This document shows positions 35,162 through 44,526 of a stretch of DNA of 64,000 nucleotides, piece after piece. Within the stretch, counting starts at the first letter, position 1, and each line of letters starts with the position of its first letter. This stretch comes from Bacillus sp. FJAT-22090 (GTDB lineage: Bacteria; Bacillota; Bacilli; Bacillales_A; Planococcaceae). Location of the stretch: NCBI RefSeq assembly GCF_007676755.1, contig NZ_VEBK01000001.1, forward strand, positions 434,001-498,000. Direction: 5' to 3'. The position numbers and the translations under genes are program-made. Below the pieces are notes generated by a model, which searched no databases, was not told where the DNA came from, and worked only from the letters and a program-made list of their open reading frames with translations.

Positions 35162-36025
35162 TTAATTCAGTAACAATTTAAATGTGAGCTTTCCACCGTT
35201 TCTTAATTGAGCTACTTTCCACAAATCTGAATCCGCTACTTTCCCAATTGTTGCATAGCCACCGACTGTTTGTGCATCAGCCATTAATATTACTGGTTGA
35301 CCATTCGAGGGGACTTGTATTGTGCCAAATTGGGTTGCTTCAGACAAAATATCACTTTTATCTATAAAATGAAGTTTTGGGCCATTGAAATAATAACCCA
35401 TACGGTCGCCGCCTCTATATGTATACTCGGAGTGAAAAAAAGTATGGATGCTATCTTCTTTGAATAGAGAAAGATGTGGGCTTTCCCAAACAGATACTTC
35501 CACTTCCCGATTATATATAGGTACTTCCGTAGTGATCAAGCCGCGCCTAAGATTTACTTGCGGAATATTAGGTACCGACAAAATAGTTCCTTTTTTTAAA
35601 GTATCACCTATACCCGCCCTTATGTAGGCAGAATTACTTCCCATAATTGTTTCCGTAACGAATCCACCCAGTGCAAAAATATATGCTATACTCCCTTGCA
35701 TTGGTTTTACAAAAGACAATACCTGTCCCTTACTTACAGTAATAGTCTTCCACAATGGAATTTGTCTTCCGTCTATTTCCGCCTTAAGATCTGCTCCCCC
35801 AATTACAATTGTATGTGCTGCTAAGATCTCAAGAGAAAGTCCTCCTAAAAATAATTCAATTGCTGTAGCATTGGATGAATTTCCAATAATTTTATTTCCT
35901 AGTCCGAAAGCATAGGTATCCATTGGACCTGCACTAGGCATTCCAAATGCACGATAGCCTTTCCTTCCTTTATCTTGCAAAGATGCATATACACCTTCTT
36001 TATGTACACGAAATAATTCTTTCAT
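35162..36025 (-). CDS. pxpC: 5-oxoprolinase subunit PxpC (biotin-dependent carboxyltransferase family)
   Basis: The 287-residue protein is the KipA/PxpC family: GRKGYRAFGMPSAGPMDTYAFGLGN at the N-terminus, ATAIELFLGG, YRGGDRMGYYFNGP and the C-terminal GQPVILMADAQTVGGYATIGKV. With PxpA and PxpB it forms the ATP-dependent enzyme that opens 5-oxoproline to glutamate. It is the last gene of the peptide operon, and its ATG abuts the PxpA stop. Confidence 0.92.
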   Translation of the reverse strand: MKELFRVHKEGVYASLQDKGRKGYRAFGMPSAGPMDTYAFGLGNKIIGNSSNATAIELFLGGLSLEILAAHTIVIGGADLKAEIDGRQIPLWKTITVSKGQVLSFVKPMQGSIAYIFALGGFVTETIMGSNSAYIRAGIGDTLKKGTILSVPNIPQVNLRRGLITTEVPIYNREVEVSVWESPHLSLFKEDSIHTFFHSEYTYRGGDRMGYYFNGPKLHFIDKSDILSEATQFGTIQVPSNGQPVILMADAQTVGGYATIGKVADSDLWKVAQLRNGGKLTFKLLLN

Positions 36026-36786
36026 TAGATCCTCTCCAGAGGAGCAACCTTTACATTTTTTGCTTCCAGTATTTTTCGAGTTTTTTGTACAATCTCTGCA
36101 ACATTGTTTCCATCACCATGAAAGCAGAGTGTATCAGCATTTATATCAATCATTTTACCACTTCTTGTTACTACTTGATTTTTCATTACTATATTCTCTA
36201 CTTGTTCCATTATTTCTTTAAAATCTGTAAGTAGAGCATCAGATTGACCTCGACCAACAAGTCGGCCTTTATCATCATATTTTCGATCTGCAAAAGCTTC
36301 TCCAGCTGTTTTCAACCCTAAGCTAGCTCCTGCCTTTAGCAATTCGCTATTGCAAAGTCCAAAAAGAATTGCGTTCGGGGCAGTATCTAACACGGCTTTC
36401 GCTATTGCATTTGCTATCTCTTCATCCTCCGCAGATCTATTATACAAAGCACCATGTGGTTTAACATGAGAAAGTGACACATGATGAATATGACAAAATG
36501 CTTGTAAAGCACCTATCTGATAAACGACCATTTCGTAAACTTCCGTGGAACTCATATTAAGGTTTCTTCTACCGAAACCTTGTTTATCAGGATAACCAGG
36601 GTGAGCACCTATAGAAAGATGATTTTCTTTTGCAGCCTGAATTGTCTTGTTTATCACTGTGAAATCACCTGCATGAAATCCGCAAGCAATGTTTGCGGAA
36701 GTAATTACTTTAAAAAGTGCGTCATCTTCCCCTATAATATAGTTGCCAAAACTTTCCCCAACATCTGCATTCAAATCAATTCTCAT
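36025..36786 (-). CDS. pxpA: 5-oxoprolinase subunit PxpA (LamB/YcsF family)
   Basis: The 253-residue protein begins MRIDLNADVGESFGNY and continues with SANIACGFHAGD, IGAHPGYPDKQGFGRR and HVKPHGALYN, the full LamB/YcsF signature with its metal- and substrate-binding histidines and aspartates. PxpA is the hydrolytic subunit of the prokaryotic 5-oxoprolinase. The start overlaps the pxpB stop by 4 nt. The gene order here is B-A-C. Confidence 0.94.
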   Translation of the reverse strand: MRIDLNADVGESFGNYIIGEDDALFKVITSANIACGFHAGDFTVINKTIQAAKENHLSIGAHPGYPDKQGFGRRNLNMSSTEVYEMVVYQIGALQAFCHIHHVSLSHVKPHGALYNRSAEDEEIANAIAKAVLDTAPNAILFGLCNSELLKAGASLGLKTAGEAFADRKYDDKGRLVGRGQSDALLTDFKEIMEQVENIVMKNQVVTRSGKMIDINADTLCFHGDGNNVAEIVQKTRKILEAKNVKVAPLERI

Positions 36787-37532
36787 ATATTCACCTCTTC
36801 TATGAATCGGTCAATTGCATGCCAATTATTTTTCATTTCGCACTCTATTTTTTCAAATTCTGCATTAGTAACAGGAGAAAATTTTAAACGATCACCTGGC
36901 TTTAAAGTGAAGGGATTATCCCGCTTTAATGAAAAGATTTCTAAAGGAGTTCTGCCTATTATGTTCCAACCTCCCGGTGATTCAATTGGATAAATACCAG
37001 TTTGATTTCCCCCAATACCTATCGTCCCTTTTGGAACTTTCAGCCTTGGCTTATCAAGTCGAGGAACAAATAGCTCGGAATCCAAATCACCTAAGTACGG
37101 AAAACCTGGTAAAAAACCTATCATATAAACGGTGTATATTTTTTGCGAATGTAATTGAACGATTTCATCCTTCGTTTTACCTATTAAACGCTCTATTCTT
37201 GTTATGTCTTCGCAATAAGGCTCCTCATAACAGACTGGGATAGTAACCTGTCTTGCAGAAGAAAGCACGCTATCTTCTTTATAATTTTCCCATTTTTCAA
37301 GAAGGGCTTCTATATTCAAAGTATCCAGAATCGCCGACTTATAAAAAAATACAGTAATTGTATGATAGCTAGGAACTACTTCTTCTATAAATTGCTGCCA
37401 TTCTGAATTCAATAACTTAGTGAATGAATGAACTGCTTTATATATTTCCAGGCTAATCACTTCCCCAAAATTGAATCGAAGTGTCCTTTCCCCCGTTCTC
37501 CATACCAAAGGCAAATTATTTTTCATGCTCAT
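36783..37532 (-). CDS. pxpB: 5-oxoprolinase subunit PxpB (KipI family)
   Basis: The 249-residue protein has the KipI/PxpB signature GFLPGFPYLGDLD followed by PRLDKPRLKVPKGTIGIGG and TGIYPIESPGGWNIIGRTPL. It is the ATP-using/carboxyltransferase-like partner of PxpC. The start overlaps the pcp stop by 17 nt. A second ATG two codons in (37526) is equally possible, since there is no strong ribosome site. Confidence 0.92.
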   Translation of the reverse strand: MSMKNNLPLVWRTGERTLRFNFGEVISLEIYKAVHSFTKLLNSEWQQFIEEVVPSYHTITVFFYKSAILDTLNIEALLEKWENYKEDSVLSSARQVTIPVCYEEPYCEDITRIERLIGKTKDEIVQLHSQKIYTVYMIGFLPGFPYLGDLDSELFVPRLDKPRLKVPKGTIGIGGNQTGIYPIESPGGWNIIGRTPLEIFSLKRDNPFTLKPGDRLKFSPVTNAEFEKIECEMKNNWHAIDRFIEEVNI

Positions 37533-38133
37533 CTAACACTTCGATGCAAGTAATAATTCCCTGCTTCAAATCTACATGGGACCAGCTAGGAATTTTTCCA
37601 TGCTCAATAGCAAGTTCATGTGAAGCCGGTATATGTATAAAGCCCGAGAGCATCTTGCTGTTCGTTGTTTTTACAAAATGCAAGCCTTCATACATCACAT
37701 TATTACATAAATAAGTACCTGCGCTATTTGAAATCTCGGCAGGTAAACCATTTTCAATAAGCTTGTTCACCATTTTACGGATCGGCAATGTTGATAAATA
37801 TCCTGCATCTCCAGTTTCTTGGATCAACTCGTCCTCAGGTTTATTTCCTTCATTATCAGCATCACCATCTTTTATGTTAATCGCAATACGTTCCGGAGTT
37901 ATTTTATATCTTCCCCCAGCTAGCCCAAGGGAAATATGTACATCTGGCTGAGTTTCTTCTAATAATCTTAATAATTGTTGTCCAGAAGATTTAAAATCTA
38001 CCGTCAATACTTTTCCGATAATTTGAAATCCACCAATGACCATTCCATCTAATTCCTCCACAATTTTCATTGTAGGATTTACTTTATAGTGCAAAAATGG
38101 TTCAAATCCAGTTAAAAGTAGTTTTTTCATCAT
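37516..38133 (-). CDS. pcp: Pyroglutamyl-peptidase I
   Basis: The 205-residue protein is a C15 cysteine peptidase: KLLLTGFEPFLHYKVNPT at the N-terminus, LGLAGGRYKITPERIAIN with the catalytic glutamate, SNSAGTYLCNN with the cysteine, and FIHIPAS with the histidine. It removes N-terminal 5-oxoproline from peptides, releasing the substrate of PxpABC. Two adjacent ATG codons (38133 and 38130) follow GGAGG; the second is better spaced. It overlaps the stop of the M14-like gene. Confidence 0.94.
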   Translation of the reverse strand: MMKKLLLTGFEPFLHYKVNPTMKIVEELDGMVIGGFQIIGKVLTVDFKSSGQQLLRLLEETQPDVHISLGLAGGRYKITPERIAINIKDGDADNEGNKPEDELIQETGDAGYLSTLPIRKMVNKLIENGLPAEISNSAGTYLCNNVMYEGLHFVKTTNSKMLSGFIHIPASHELAIEHGKIPSWSHVDLKQGIITCIEVLDEHEK

Positions 38134-41018
38134 TTCTCCTCCAATTGTAATTTTAGTGGACGTATCCGAAATTTTTGTAAAGAATTTTGAAAAGTTTCTA
38201 CCGGAGTATTTTTTAGTACATCTATTATTCCACTATTAAAAAGATATTGGGATTCCACACAACTTTCTAACTTTTTACCATACACTACTTCGTCTGCAGC
38301 CTCTGATATTATATCCGCAGCCACCCATTCTGGATAACGAAGAATACTAACAGTTGGATATGTTGGAGTAACACTTTTCTGACGATAAAAATTTATAGAC
38401 GATGCCTCTTCAATAGGAAATACATCCGGTAACCATGCGTGACCATATTTTATAAAACGTGCTTTCCAGTAAGCATTTTCTTCTGCGATAGTAGTACCGT
38501 GAAATTTATTGTTAATCGATTGTACTATTATTTCGAGATTTTCAGCTAGACATTTTTCATTCACTTTTTGAGAAATCCGACCTATCCCATAAATCTTCGC
38601 ACTTGGTATAAAGTATGAAACAGGAAATCTTGGTGGACTATTATATCCCGCAAAAGGCTGAATCCATTCGTGTGACGGAATACCATGATTATCTACAACA
38701 ATGTCAGGGGCCCATCTTCTCATCACTTGTGGTAAGATATTTGCTTCCCCAAAAACAGTTTGTTGATATTTTACATACGCAAACTCCAATCCAACAGCAT
38801 TATAACGTGCTGCATGATGTTTCCATTCCGGTTGCTCTATAATCATTTTAGAAAGTAAATAGTTTCCATCAATATTTGCTAAAGGAATAATAATAATGTT
38901 CAGTTCTTTCAAGTACTCCTTATTACTAGACAATTCTTTAGCTAAGCGTAAAACTGCAGGTGTGCTTGATACCTCGTTGGCATGATGACCAGCTTCTATA
39001 ACAATAGTCTTTTTGAATAGTGTAAGCTTCAAGGAAGCATCAAACTTTTCCCCTGATGGTAAAAAACACTCAATGATAGGAATATTTAAACCATAATAAG
39101 AATGATCAGGATATGCTATATGAAGTTCTTTATTTACTTCAATAAAATTACTTAATTCGGGCAATGACCAATTTATATTTGCCTTAAATTTTTCTACAAC
39201 ACAAGAAAAGCTACCGTTATTTGAGCTTACAAATGCCATTATTGCATTGCTTCTACTATTGAAATGAATTTCAGTAGTTTGGACAATTAAAGGAGTATAA
39301 TCCACCCATTCAAATACTTGAATTCTTGCTTTTGGTCTTTTGTCCTCATTAACATGCATAAATGGATAAATCCCACCTGGCGCATCCAACGAAGTACCAT
39401 ACTTTTTCTTTCCCCATTCTGCAAAATAATCTAGTGTATTAAAGTATAAATCCTCATAAAGGGCTTCCATAGAGGAGATACGTTCTTCATCTAAAAATAA
39501 TTTTTCTTCTTGTTCGCTCATCCAAACGTCGAAGACAATACGATCGAATAACGGTCTATTAACACCTTGTCCCTCGTTAATATTTTTTAGTTGTTCTGTC
39601 ATCCTAGGAAGAAACTCGTTCAAATAGAACAAATAAAACCGTTCTCGATCAGTTGGGATTAAGTGAGTTTCAATTTTGTTATCGTTTCTGTAAATACGAA
39701 CGGCCCCTGTATTCGGATACGCAAATTTCCCTTCTTCTACATAAGGAATTTGTATAATTGGAACATCCAAACTTCCCAGCTGAATACTTGTACCGTCTTT
39801 TTTTGTTCCGTACACGTTAAATGTATGTTCTAAATGATCCACTTTATAAAAAGTGATATCATCTACGTTTAAGTGAGTATATTTTTCAAGATATGCGTCA
39901 ATTGGATACATTTCTTGTATCCATCGTATCGGTAATTCTAAACAAGCATCATTATCTTCTTTTTTTACATAGATTTTTATTTCAATTATATCTTCTGTTA
40001 TGATTGGAAGTATTTCTTCACGAACCCATTGAAACCCTGTTTTAAAAGCGGAATGTACTTTTACATTCTTCAACTGTGGACAAGTCATCCAAATATCTTG
40101 TTTCAGTTTATCCCGGATATGTAGCGGTTCAGAAATAAATACTTCAATTTCATCACCAGCCAATAAGGTAATATCATTTAGTACTCTATAAACTAATTCA
40201 ATTTCAGATTCATCTTCCCATTCCTCTTCCAAAAGTAGCTTGGACGGCTTTTTTTCATCTAATCGAATTTTCTGTTCCCAGTAACCAAAAGTTCCTTTTT
40301 CGCTCCAGTTTTTTTGATTGTTCAACCAATTTAATGCTGTGACTACTCCAGTGATATTTCCTTCTAGTTTTAGTGTATTTGCTTTTAGGAGCTTTAATTT
40401 TGTCTGTTCACCTGACTGTATGGTAAAACTAATCTTTGCAGTAGGATTATTCGTAACTGGCAGTATAATTTCCGTACAATACAATGCAGCCCTTGCAACA
40501 AAGTGACATAACTCTATGAAGGTCTCTCTGTTCTTCATATTAGGTTGTATATCTATGTTTAAACTAAGTGTTTGATAAGGTGATGCCTCATTGTCAGCTC
40601 CAAAGCCCGAAAAGCTCCAGATGTCCGCTAAACTCCGAATAGGCTTAATGACCGATTGTTGTGAGTCTTCATAAATAGGATGATCTACACCAACAGTTGA
40701 AAGCTGTGATAATAATTTTGAACACTCTTTTTCATTTTCATAATAGATAATTATCATTCGATTTTCATAAACAATATAACTGGAGGGCTGATTTTCTTTA
40801 AAAATCATCTTTACCTTTTGACCATTATATTCAAAAAAGTTATACGATAACGCAGTTGTTTCATATCCCACTCTTACAAAGAAGTCCAATAACCCTTCAG
40901 GCATGAAGCCATATGGCAAATCTACAAATAGAGAAACACCATCTATTACATTATCTTGATTTTTGTCTAATAAAATCCCATCTATAGTCCAGATTTTTTG
41001 TAGATTTTCCAGATTCAT
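38130..41018 (-). CDS. Large M14-type zinc metallopeptidase-like protein
   Basis: The 962-residue protein has no signal peptide or membrane helix, so it should be cytoplasmic. Around residues 671-785 it shows an M14-like zinc site: EAGHHANE with H679 and E682 in an HxxE arrangement, then VVDNHG with H778 and a nearby H783. M14 enzymes are carboxypeptidases or amide/ester deacylases. A catalytic glutamate candidate is in SILRYPEW near residue 897. The first roughly 650 residues have no family that I recognise and look like several mixed alpha/beta domains, far longer than in usual M14 enzymes. Its place between the peptide ABC transporter and pcp suggests trimming of imported pyroglutamyl peptides from the C-terminus. 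It is 6 nt from the permease stop and overlaps pcp. Confidence 0.7.
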   Translation of the reverse strand: MNLENLQKIWTIDGILLDKNQDNVIDGVSLFVDLPYGFMPEGLLDFFVRVGYETTALSYNFFEYNGQKVKMIFKENQPSSYIVYENRMIIIYYENEKECSKLLSQLSTVGVDHPIYEDSQQSVIKPIRSLADIWSFSGFGADNEASPYQTLSLNIDIQPNMKNRETFIELCHFVARAALYCTEIILPVTNNPTAKISFTIQSGEQTKLKLLKANTLKLEGNITGVVTALNWLNNQKNWSEKGTFGYWEQKIRLDEKKPSKLLLEEEWEDESEIELVYRVLNDITLLAGDEIEVFISEPLHIRDKLKQDIWMTCPQLKNVKVHSAFKTGFQWVREEILPIITEDIIEIKIYVKKEDNDACLELPIRWIQEMYPIDAYLEKYTHLNVDDITFYKVDHLEHTFNVYGTKKDGTSIQLGSLDVPIIQIPYVEEGKFAYPNTGAVRIYRNDNKIETHLIPTDRERFYLFYLNEFLPRMTEQLKNINEGQGVNRPLFDRIVFDVWMSEQEEKLFLDEERISSMEALYEDLYFNTLDYFAEWGKKKYGTSLDAPGGIYPFMHVNEDKRPKARIQVFEWVDYTPLIVQTTEIHFNSRSNAIMAFVSSNNGSFSCVVEKFKANINWSLPELSNFIEVNKELHIAYPDHSYYGLNIPIIECFLPSGEKFDASLKLTLFKKTIVIEAGHHANEVSSTPAVLRLAKELSSNKEYLKELNIIIIPLANIDGNYLLSKMIIEQPEWKHHAARYNAVGLEFAYVKYQQTVFGEANILPQVMRRWAPDIVVDNHGIPSHEWIQPFAGYNSPPRFPVSYFIPSAKIYGIGRISQKVNEKCLAENLEIIVQSINNKFHGTTIAEENAYWKARFIKYGHAWLPDVFPIEEASSINFYRQKSVTPTYPTVSILRYPEWVAADIISEAADEVVYGKKLESCVESQYLFNSGIIDVLKNTPVETFQNSLQKFRIRPLKLQLEEK

Positions 41019-41024
41019 TTCCCC

Positions 41025-41927
41025 CTATACTTTCATATTTGGATCGAAACGATCTCTTAACCAATCACCTAGCAGATTAAATCCTAAAACTGTTAACATA
41101 ACGGCAACACCTGGAAATACTGATGTCCACCATGCTGTAGTTATATAATTCCGACTATCCGCAAGCATTCCTCCCCATGAAGGAATGGTAGGATCAACTC
41201 CTAGACCAAGAAAAGTTAAAGATGCTTCTAACAATATAAACTCAGCAATATACATTGTGCCTAGTACAAAGATAGAGGATAGAACGTTCGGAAAAATGTG
41301 CTTTCTAATTATAGTGAACTTTGTACCACCAATTGCTCTCGCAGCTTGAACAAATTCTTGCTCTTTTAGCGCAATAACCTGTCCACGAATAAGTCTCGCA
41401 AATCCTACCCAGTAGGTTAAACCTAAGATGATTATTATTTTCCAAATACCTGTACCTAGTATACTCATTACAACGATAGCAAATAAAATGAAAGGGAACG
41501 CTAGTTGAATATCGGCAACACGCATAATAAAATCATCTAACCACTTACCAAAATAACCTGAAACCAATCCTAAAATCGTTCCAATAATAAGCGAAATTAG
41601 TACTCCAAAGAAACCTACCATTAAAGAGATTCTCGCACCGTATAATATTCTAGTAAGTAAGTCTCTTCCCAATTGATCCGTCCCTAAAAAGTAAACAGAT
41701 TCCCCAGTCGAATCTGCCCAAGATGGTGGATTCAATCTAGATACTAAGCTTGCTTTTCCCGGATCAAATGTTGTTAACCATGGTGCAAAAATTGCACATC
41801 CTACACTGATCACCACTAAAATAATCCCGATAAAGCCTGCTGGATTTTTTTTGATAAACCTCGTAAACCTTTTCCAAAGAGATTTTTTGGATAGGGCTAA
41901 TGAGACTTCATTTGATACTACGGCCAT
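41025..41927 (-). CDS. Oligopeptide ABC transporter permease, OppC/DppC type
   Basis: The 300-residue protein has an N-terminal helix (NPAGFIGIILVVISVGCAIFAPWL), five further helices and the permease EAA motif (EFVQAARAIGGTKFTIIRKHIFPN). LGTDQLGRDLLTRILYGARISL is the OppC-family hallmark. It pairs with the OppB-type protein. Its start overlaps that gene's stop by one base. Confidence 0.93.
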   Translation of the reverse strand: MAVVSNEVSLALSKKSLWKRFTRFIKKNPAGFIGIILVVISVGCAIFAPWLTTFDPGKASLVSRLNPPSWADSTGESVYFLGTDQLGRDLLTRILYGARISLMVGFFGVLISLIIGTILGLVSGYFGKWLDDFIMRVADIQLAFPFILFAIVVMSILGTGIWKIIIILGLTYWVGFARLIRGQVIALKEQEFVQAARAIGGTKFTIIRKHIFPNVLSSIFVLGTMYIAEFILLEASLTFLGLGVDPTIPSWGGMLADSRNYITTAWWTSVFPGVAVMLTVLGFNLLGDWLRDRFDPNMKV

Positions 41928-42859
41928 TAGTGACTCCCCTTTCCAGTTTTAATACGTGGATCGATTACTGAATAGCTTAAATCTACAAGTAAATTAACAA
42001 CAACCATTATGACTGCTAAAAATATTACTCCCCCCTGGATAACTGGGTAATCGCGTTGATTAATCGCATCTATTATTAACCTTCCAACGCCCGGCCACGC
42101 AAAAACTTGTTCCACAATAACAGTTCCACCAAGTAGTGAGCCAAATTGTAGCCCTAAAAAAGTAATAGTCGGTAATAACGCATTTCTAAATGCGTGCTTG
42201 ATGATTACAGACCATGTACTTATCCCTTTAGACTTTGCAGTTGACATATATTGTTGATTCATCACTTCCAGCATAGATGAACGAACTAATCTCGCTAAAA
42301 TTCCAGATAAAATCATTCCTAAAGTTATAGACGGAAGGATTAAAGATGAAAAACCATCGAAACCCGAAGAAGGAAGCCATTGTAAAGTAACTGCAAATAC
42401 TAGAATTAGCATAATACCTAACCAAAAGTTCGGAAAGGATATACCTATTAAAGAAAAAATTCTCCCAAAAAAGTCGATAGATGTTCCTCTTTTTACTGCA
42501 GATAGTATCCCTACAGGAAATGCTATAAAAACTGCTATTACAATACCACCTAGTGCAAGGGCTAATGTTGCCCCAATTTTTTCTAATATTAAGTCTGTAA
42601 CGGGCATTCCACTTCTGAAGGATTCTCCAAAATCAAGTGTCAGAAGCCCTTTCAAAAATAATCCATACTGTATGTATAGCGGCTTATCTAAGCCTAAGTT
42701 TTTCGTTACCTCTTCAATAGCCTCTTTTGACGGTTCCCCAGCACTAAACATAACGGACACAGGGTCACCAGTTAAACGGATGGAAAAGAAAACAATAAGT
42801 GAAATGACAAATACAACTAGTATAGTATGGAGTAATCTTCGAGTAACATAGGTTAACAT
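41927..42859 (-). CDS. Oligopeptide ABC transporter permease, OppB/DppB type
   Basis: The 310-residue protein has the OppB-type start (TYVTRRLLHTILVVFVISLIVFF), six helices, and the EAA loop (YMSTAKSKGISTWSVIIKHAFRNALLPT). It forms the membrane channel with the OppC-type subunit. A stem-loop separates it from the upstream binding-protein gene, consistent with lower expression of permeases than of binding protein. Confidence 0.93.
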   Translation of the reverse strand: MLTYVTRRLLHTILVVFVISLIVFFSIRLTGDPVSVMFSAGEPSKEAIEEVTKNLGLDKPLYIQYGLFLKGLLTLDFGESFRSGMPVTDLILEKIGATLALALGGIVIAVFIAFPVGILSAVKRGTSIDFFGRIFSLIGISFPNFWLGIMLILVFAVTLQWLPSSGFDGFSSLILPSITLGMILSGILARLVRSSMLEVMNQQYMSTAKSKGISTWSVIIKHAFRNALLPTITFLGLQFGSLLGGTVIVEQVFAWPGVGRLIIDAINQRDYPVIQGGVIFLAVIMVVVNLLVDLSYSVIDPRIKTGKGSH

Positions 42860-42883
42860 GGCTATTCCTCCGTATCTTTAAAA

Positions 42884-42920
42884 GAAAGGGATAGTATGAG
42901 ATGTTCATACTATCCTTTTC
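42884..42920 (-). terminator. Intra-operon hairpin between binding protein and permease genes
   Basis: GGATAGTATG pairs perfectly with CATACTATCC (7-nt loop), followed on the minus strand by CTTTCTTTT. It would act as a leaky terminator or 3' stabiliser for the binding-protein mRNA. Confidence 0.7.
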
Positions 42921-42930
42921 AACATTACTT

Positions 42931-44514
42931 TTATTCAACCGTTACTTCTTCAAAACGCATACGGTCTTCATTTGGTGGTTGGAAGTTTTTCAGGCGTTTA
43001 TTAACTGCATATAAATCTACAGCTTGATATAGATTTACTTCTGGTGCTAGCTCATATAACACTTCTGTTAATTCCATAAAAATCGCTTGACGCTCTTCTT
43101 GATCAACTGTTGCGCGCTCAGCAGCTAGTAACTCTTCTACTTTTTCATCTTTAAAGGATGGATTCCACTGCTCACCTTCGTGATACATCAAGTATGCAGT
43201 GTTATCAAAGTCTAGCGTCCAGCCACCCCATCCTTGGCGATACATATGACCTGCATCTCCTTTTGGAATGAGATCAGATGTTAAGGTTGTCCCATCTACA
43301 CTATTAATATTAAGTTTTAACCCAACTTCTTCTAAATAGAACGAAACTGCTTGAGCGATTTCTTTAAAGTTTCCGTCTGTACCAGGGATGAATAGGTCTA
43401 GTGATGTTCCTTCAGCGACTCCCGCTTCTTTTAATAGTTCTTTAGCTTTTTCAGGATCATATGGATACGGTTTTAAGTCGGGATTATTACCAAATGATAA
43501 CTCACTTTGGTATGTACTAATCGGCTTACCAAATCCACCAAGAATTTCGCTAATTATTTCTTCTTTATTAATCGCATAATTAAGTGCTTGGCGAACTCTT
43601 ACGTCTCCAAGAGGTTCTTTTGCAGTATCAAATCTTAAAGAATAAACAGTAGGAGTTCCCACTTCCTTAAGCTCTAAGAAATCTGTACTTTTTACCGTTT
43701 CTGCTTGTGCTACTTCTACACGTTTCATAACATCAATTTTTCCAGTTTGTAATTCTGCCAAACGAGTAGAAGCTTCTGGAATAACCTTAAATGTTATACC
43801 ATCCAATTTTGGAAGTCCTTCTTTCCAATAATTTTCATTCTTTTCTAGGACAACCTCTTGATCTCGTTTATAGCCAGTCATTTTAAATGGACCTGTTCCT
43901 ACTGGATTATTATTAAAATGTTCATCTCCCTTTTCTTCAATATATTTCGGAGGAACAATCACTGCACCGTAGCCAGAAAGTTTTGTTAATAACACTGGGT
44001 CTGCACTATTCAAATGCATAGTTATTGTGTATTCATCATTTACTTCCACAGAGTCAATCGAGTTATAATTTGAATATTGTGGGCCTTTTTTCCCTTCATC
44101 ACCTAATAATCGATCGAATGTATATTTAACCGCATCTGCATTAAATGGTTCTCCATTATGAAACTGAACTCCTTGACGAAGTGTGAAGACTATCGTTTTA
44201 TCATCCTTGTATTCCCACTTTTCCGCTAATCCCGGGACTAATTCTAAATCAAGTGTACGATCTACAAGTCCTTCAAACACTGAGCTTGCTACGGAACTCC
44301 AGTCTAATAAAAATGTATCAATTGGATCCCAACTTTGAGGATCACTAGATATGCCTACAACTATTTCATTTCCACGGCTTGTTGCTGGATTTTCCCCTGA
44401 TGAAGATTTTTTATCTCCTTCGGTAGATTTACCTCCCCCATTCGAACATGCAGCTAAAACTAACATTAATATTGCTAGTACAGCGACTAATCTAGGTTTT
44501 AATGTTTTCTTCAC
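42931..44514 (-). CDS. Oligopeptide ABC transporter substrate-binding lipoprotein
   Basis: The 527-residue protein has a lipoprotein signal (MKKTLKPR..., lipobox VLAAC) and a family 5 extracellular solute-binding fold: SWDPIDTFLLDWSSVASSVFEGL, FHNGEPFNADAVKYTFDRLL, NPVGTGPFKMTGYKRDQEV. It is anchored outside the membrane and presents peptides to the permeases. The operon context (pcp, PxpABC) suggests pyroglutamyl or short peptides as ligands. DppA, AppA and GsiB relatives share the fold, so specificity is inferred. Confidence 0.92.
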   Translation of the reverse strand: MKKTLKPRLVAVLAILMLVLAACSNGGGKSTEGDKKSSSGENPATSRGNEIVVGISSDPQSWDPIDTFLLDWSSVASSVFEGLVDRTLDLELVPGLAEKWEYKDDKTIVFTLRQGVQFHNGEPFNADAVKYTFDRLLGDEGKKGPQYSNYNSIDSVEVNDEYTITMHLNSADPVLLTKLSGYGAVIVPPKYIEEKGDEHFNNNPVGTGPFKMTGYKRDQEVVLEKNENYWKEGLPKLDGITFKVIPEASTRLAELQTGKIDVMKRVEVAQAETVKSTDFLELKEVGTPTVYSLRFDTAKEPLGDVRVRQALNYAINKEEIISEILGGFGKPISTYQSELSFGNNPDLKPYPYDPEKAKELLKEAGVAEGTSLDLFIPGTDGNFKEIAQAVSFYLEEVGLKLNINSVDGTTLTSDLIPKGDAGHMYRQGWGGWTLDFDNTAYLMYHEGEQWNPSFKDEKVEELLAAERATVDQEERQAIFMELTEVLYELAPEVNLYQAVDLYAVNKRLKNFQPPNEDRMRFEEVTVE

Positions 44515-44526
44515 TTTTTCATCCCC

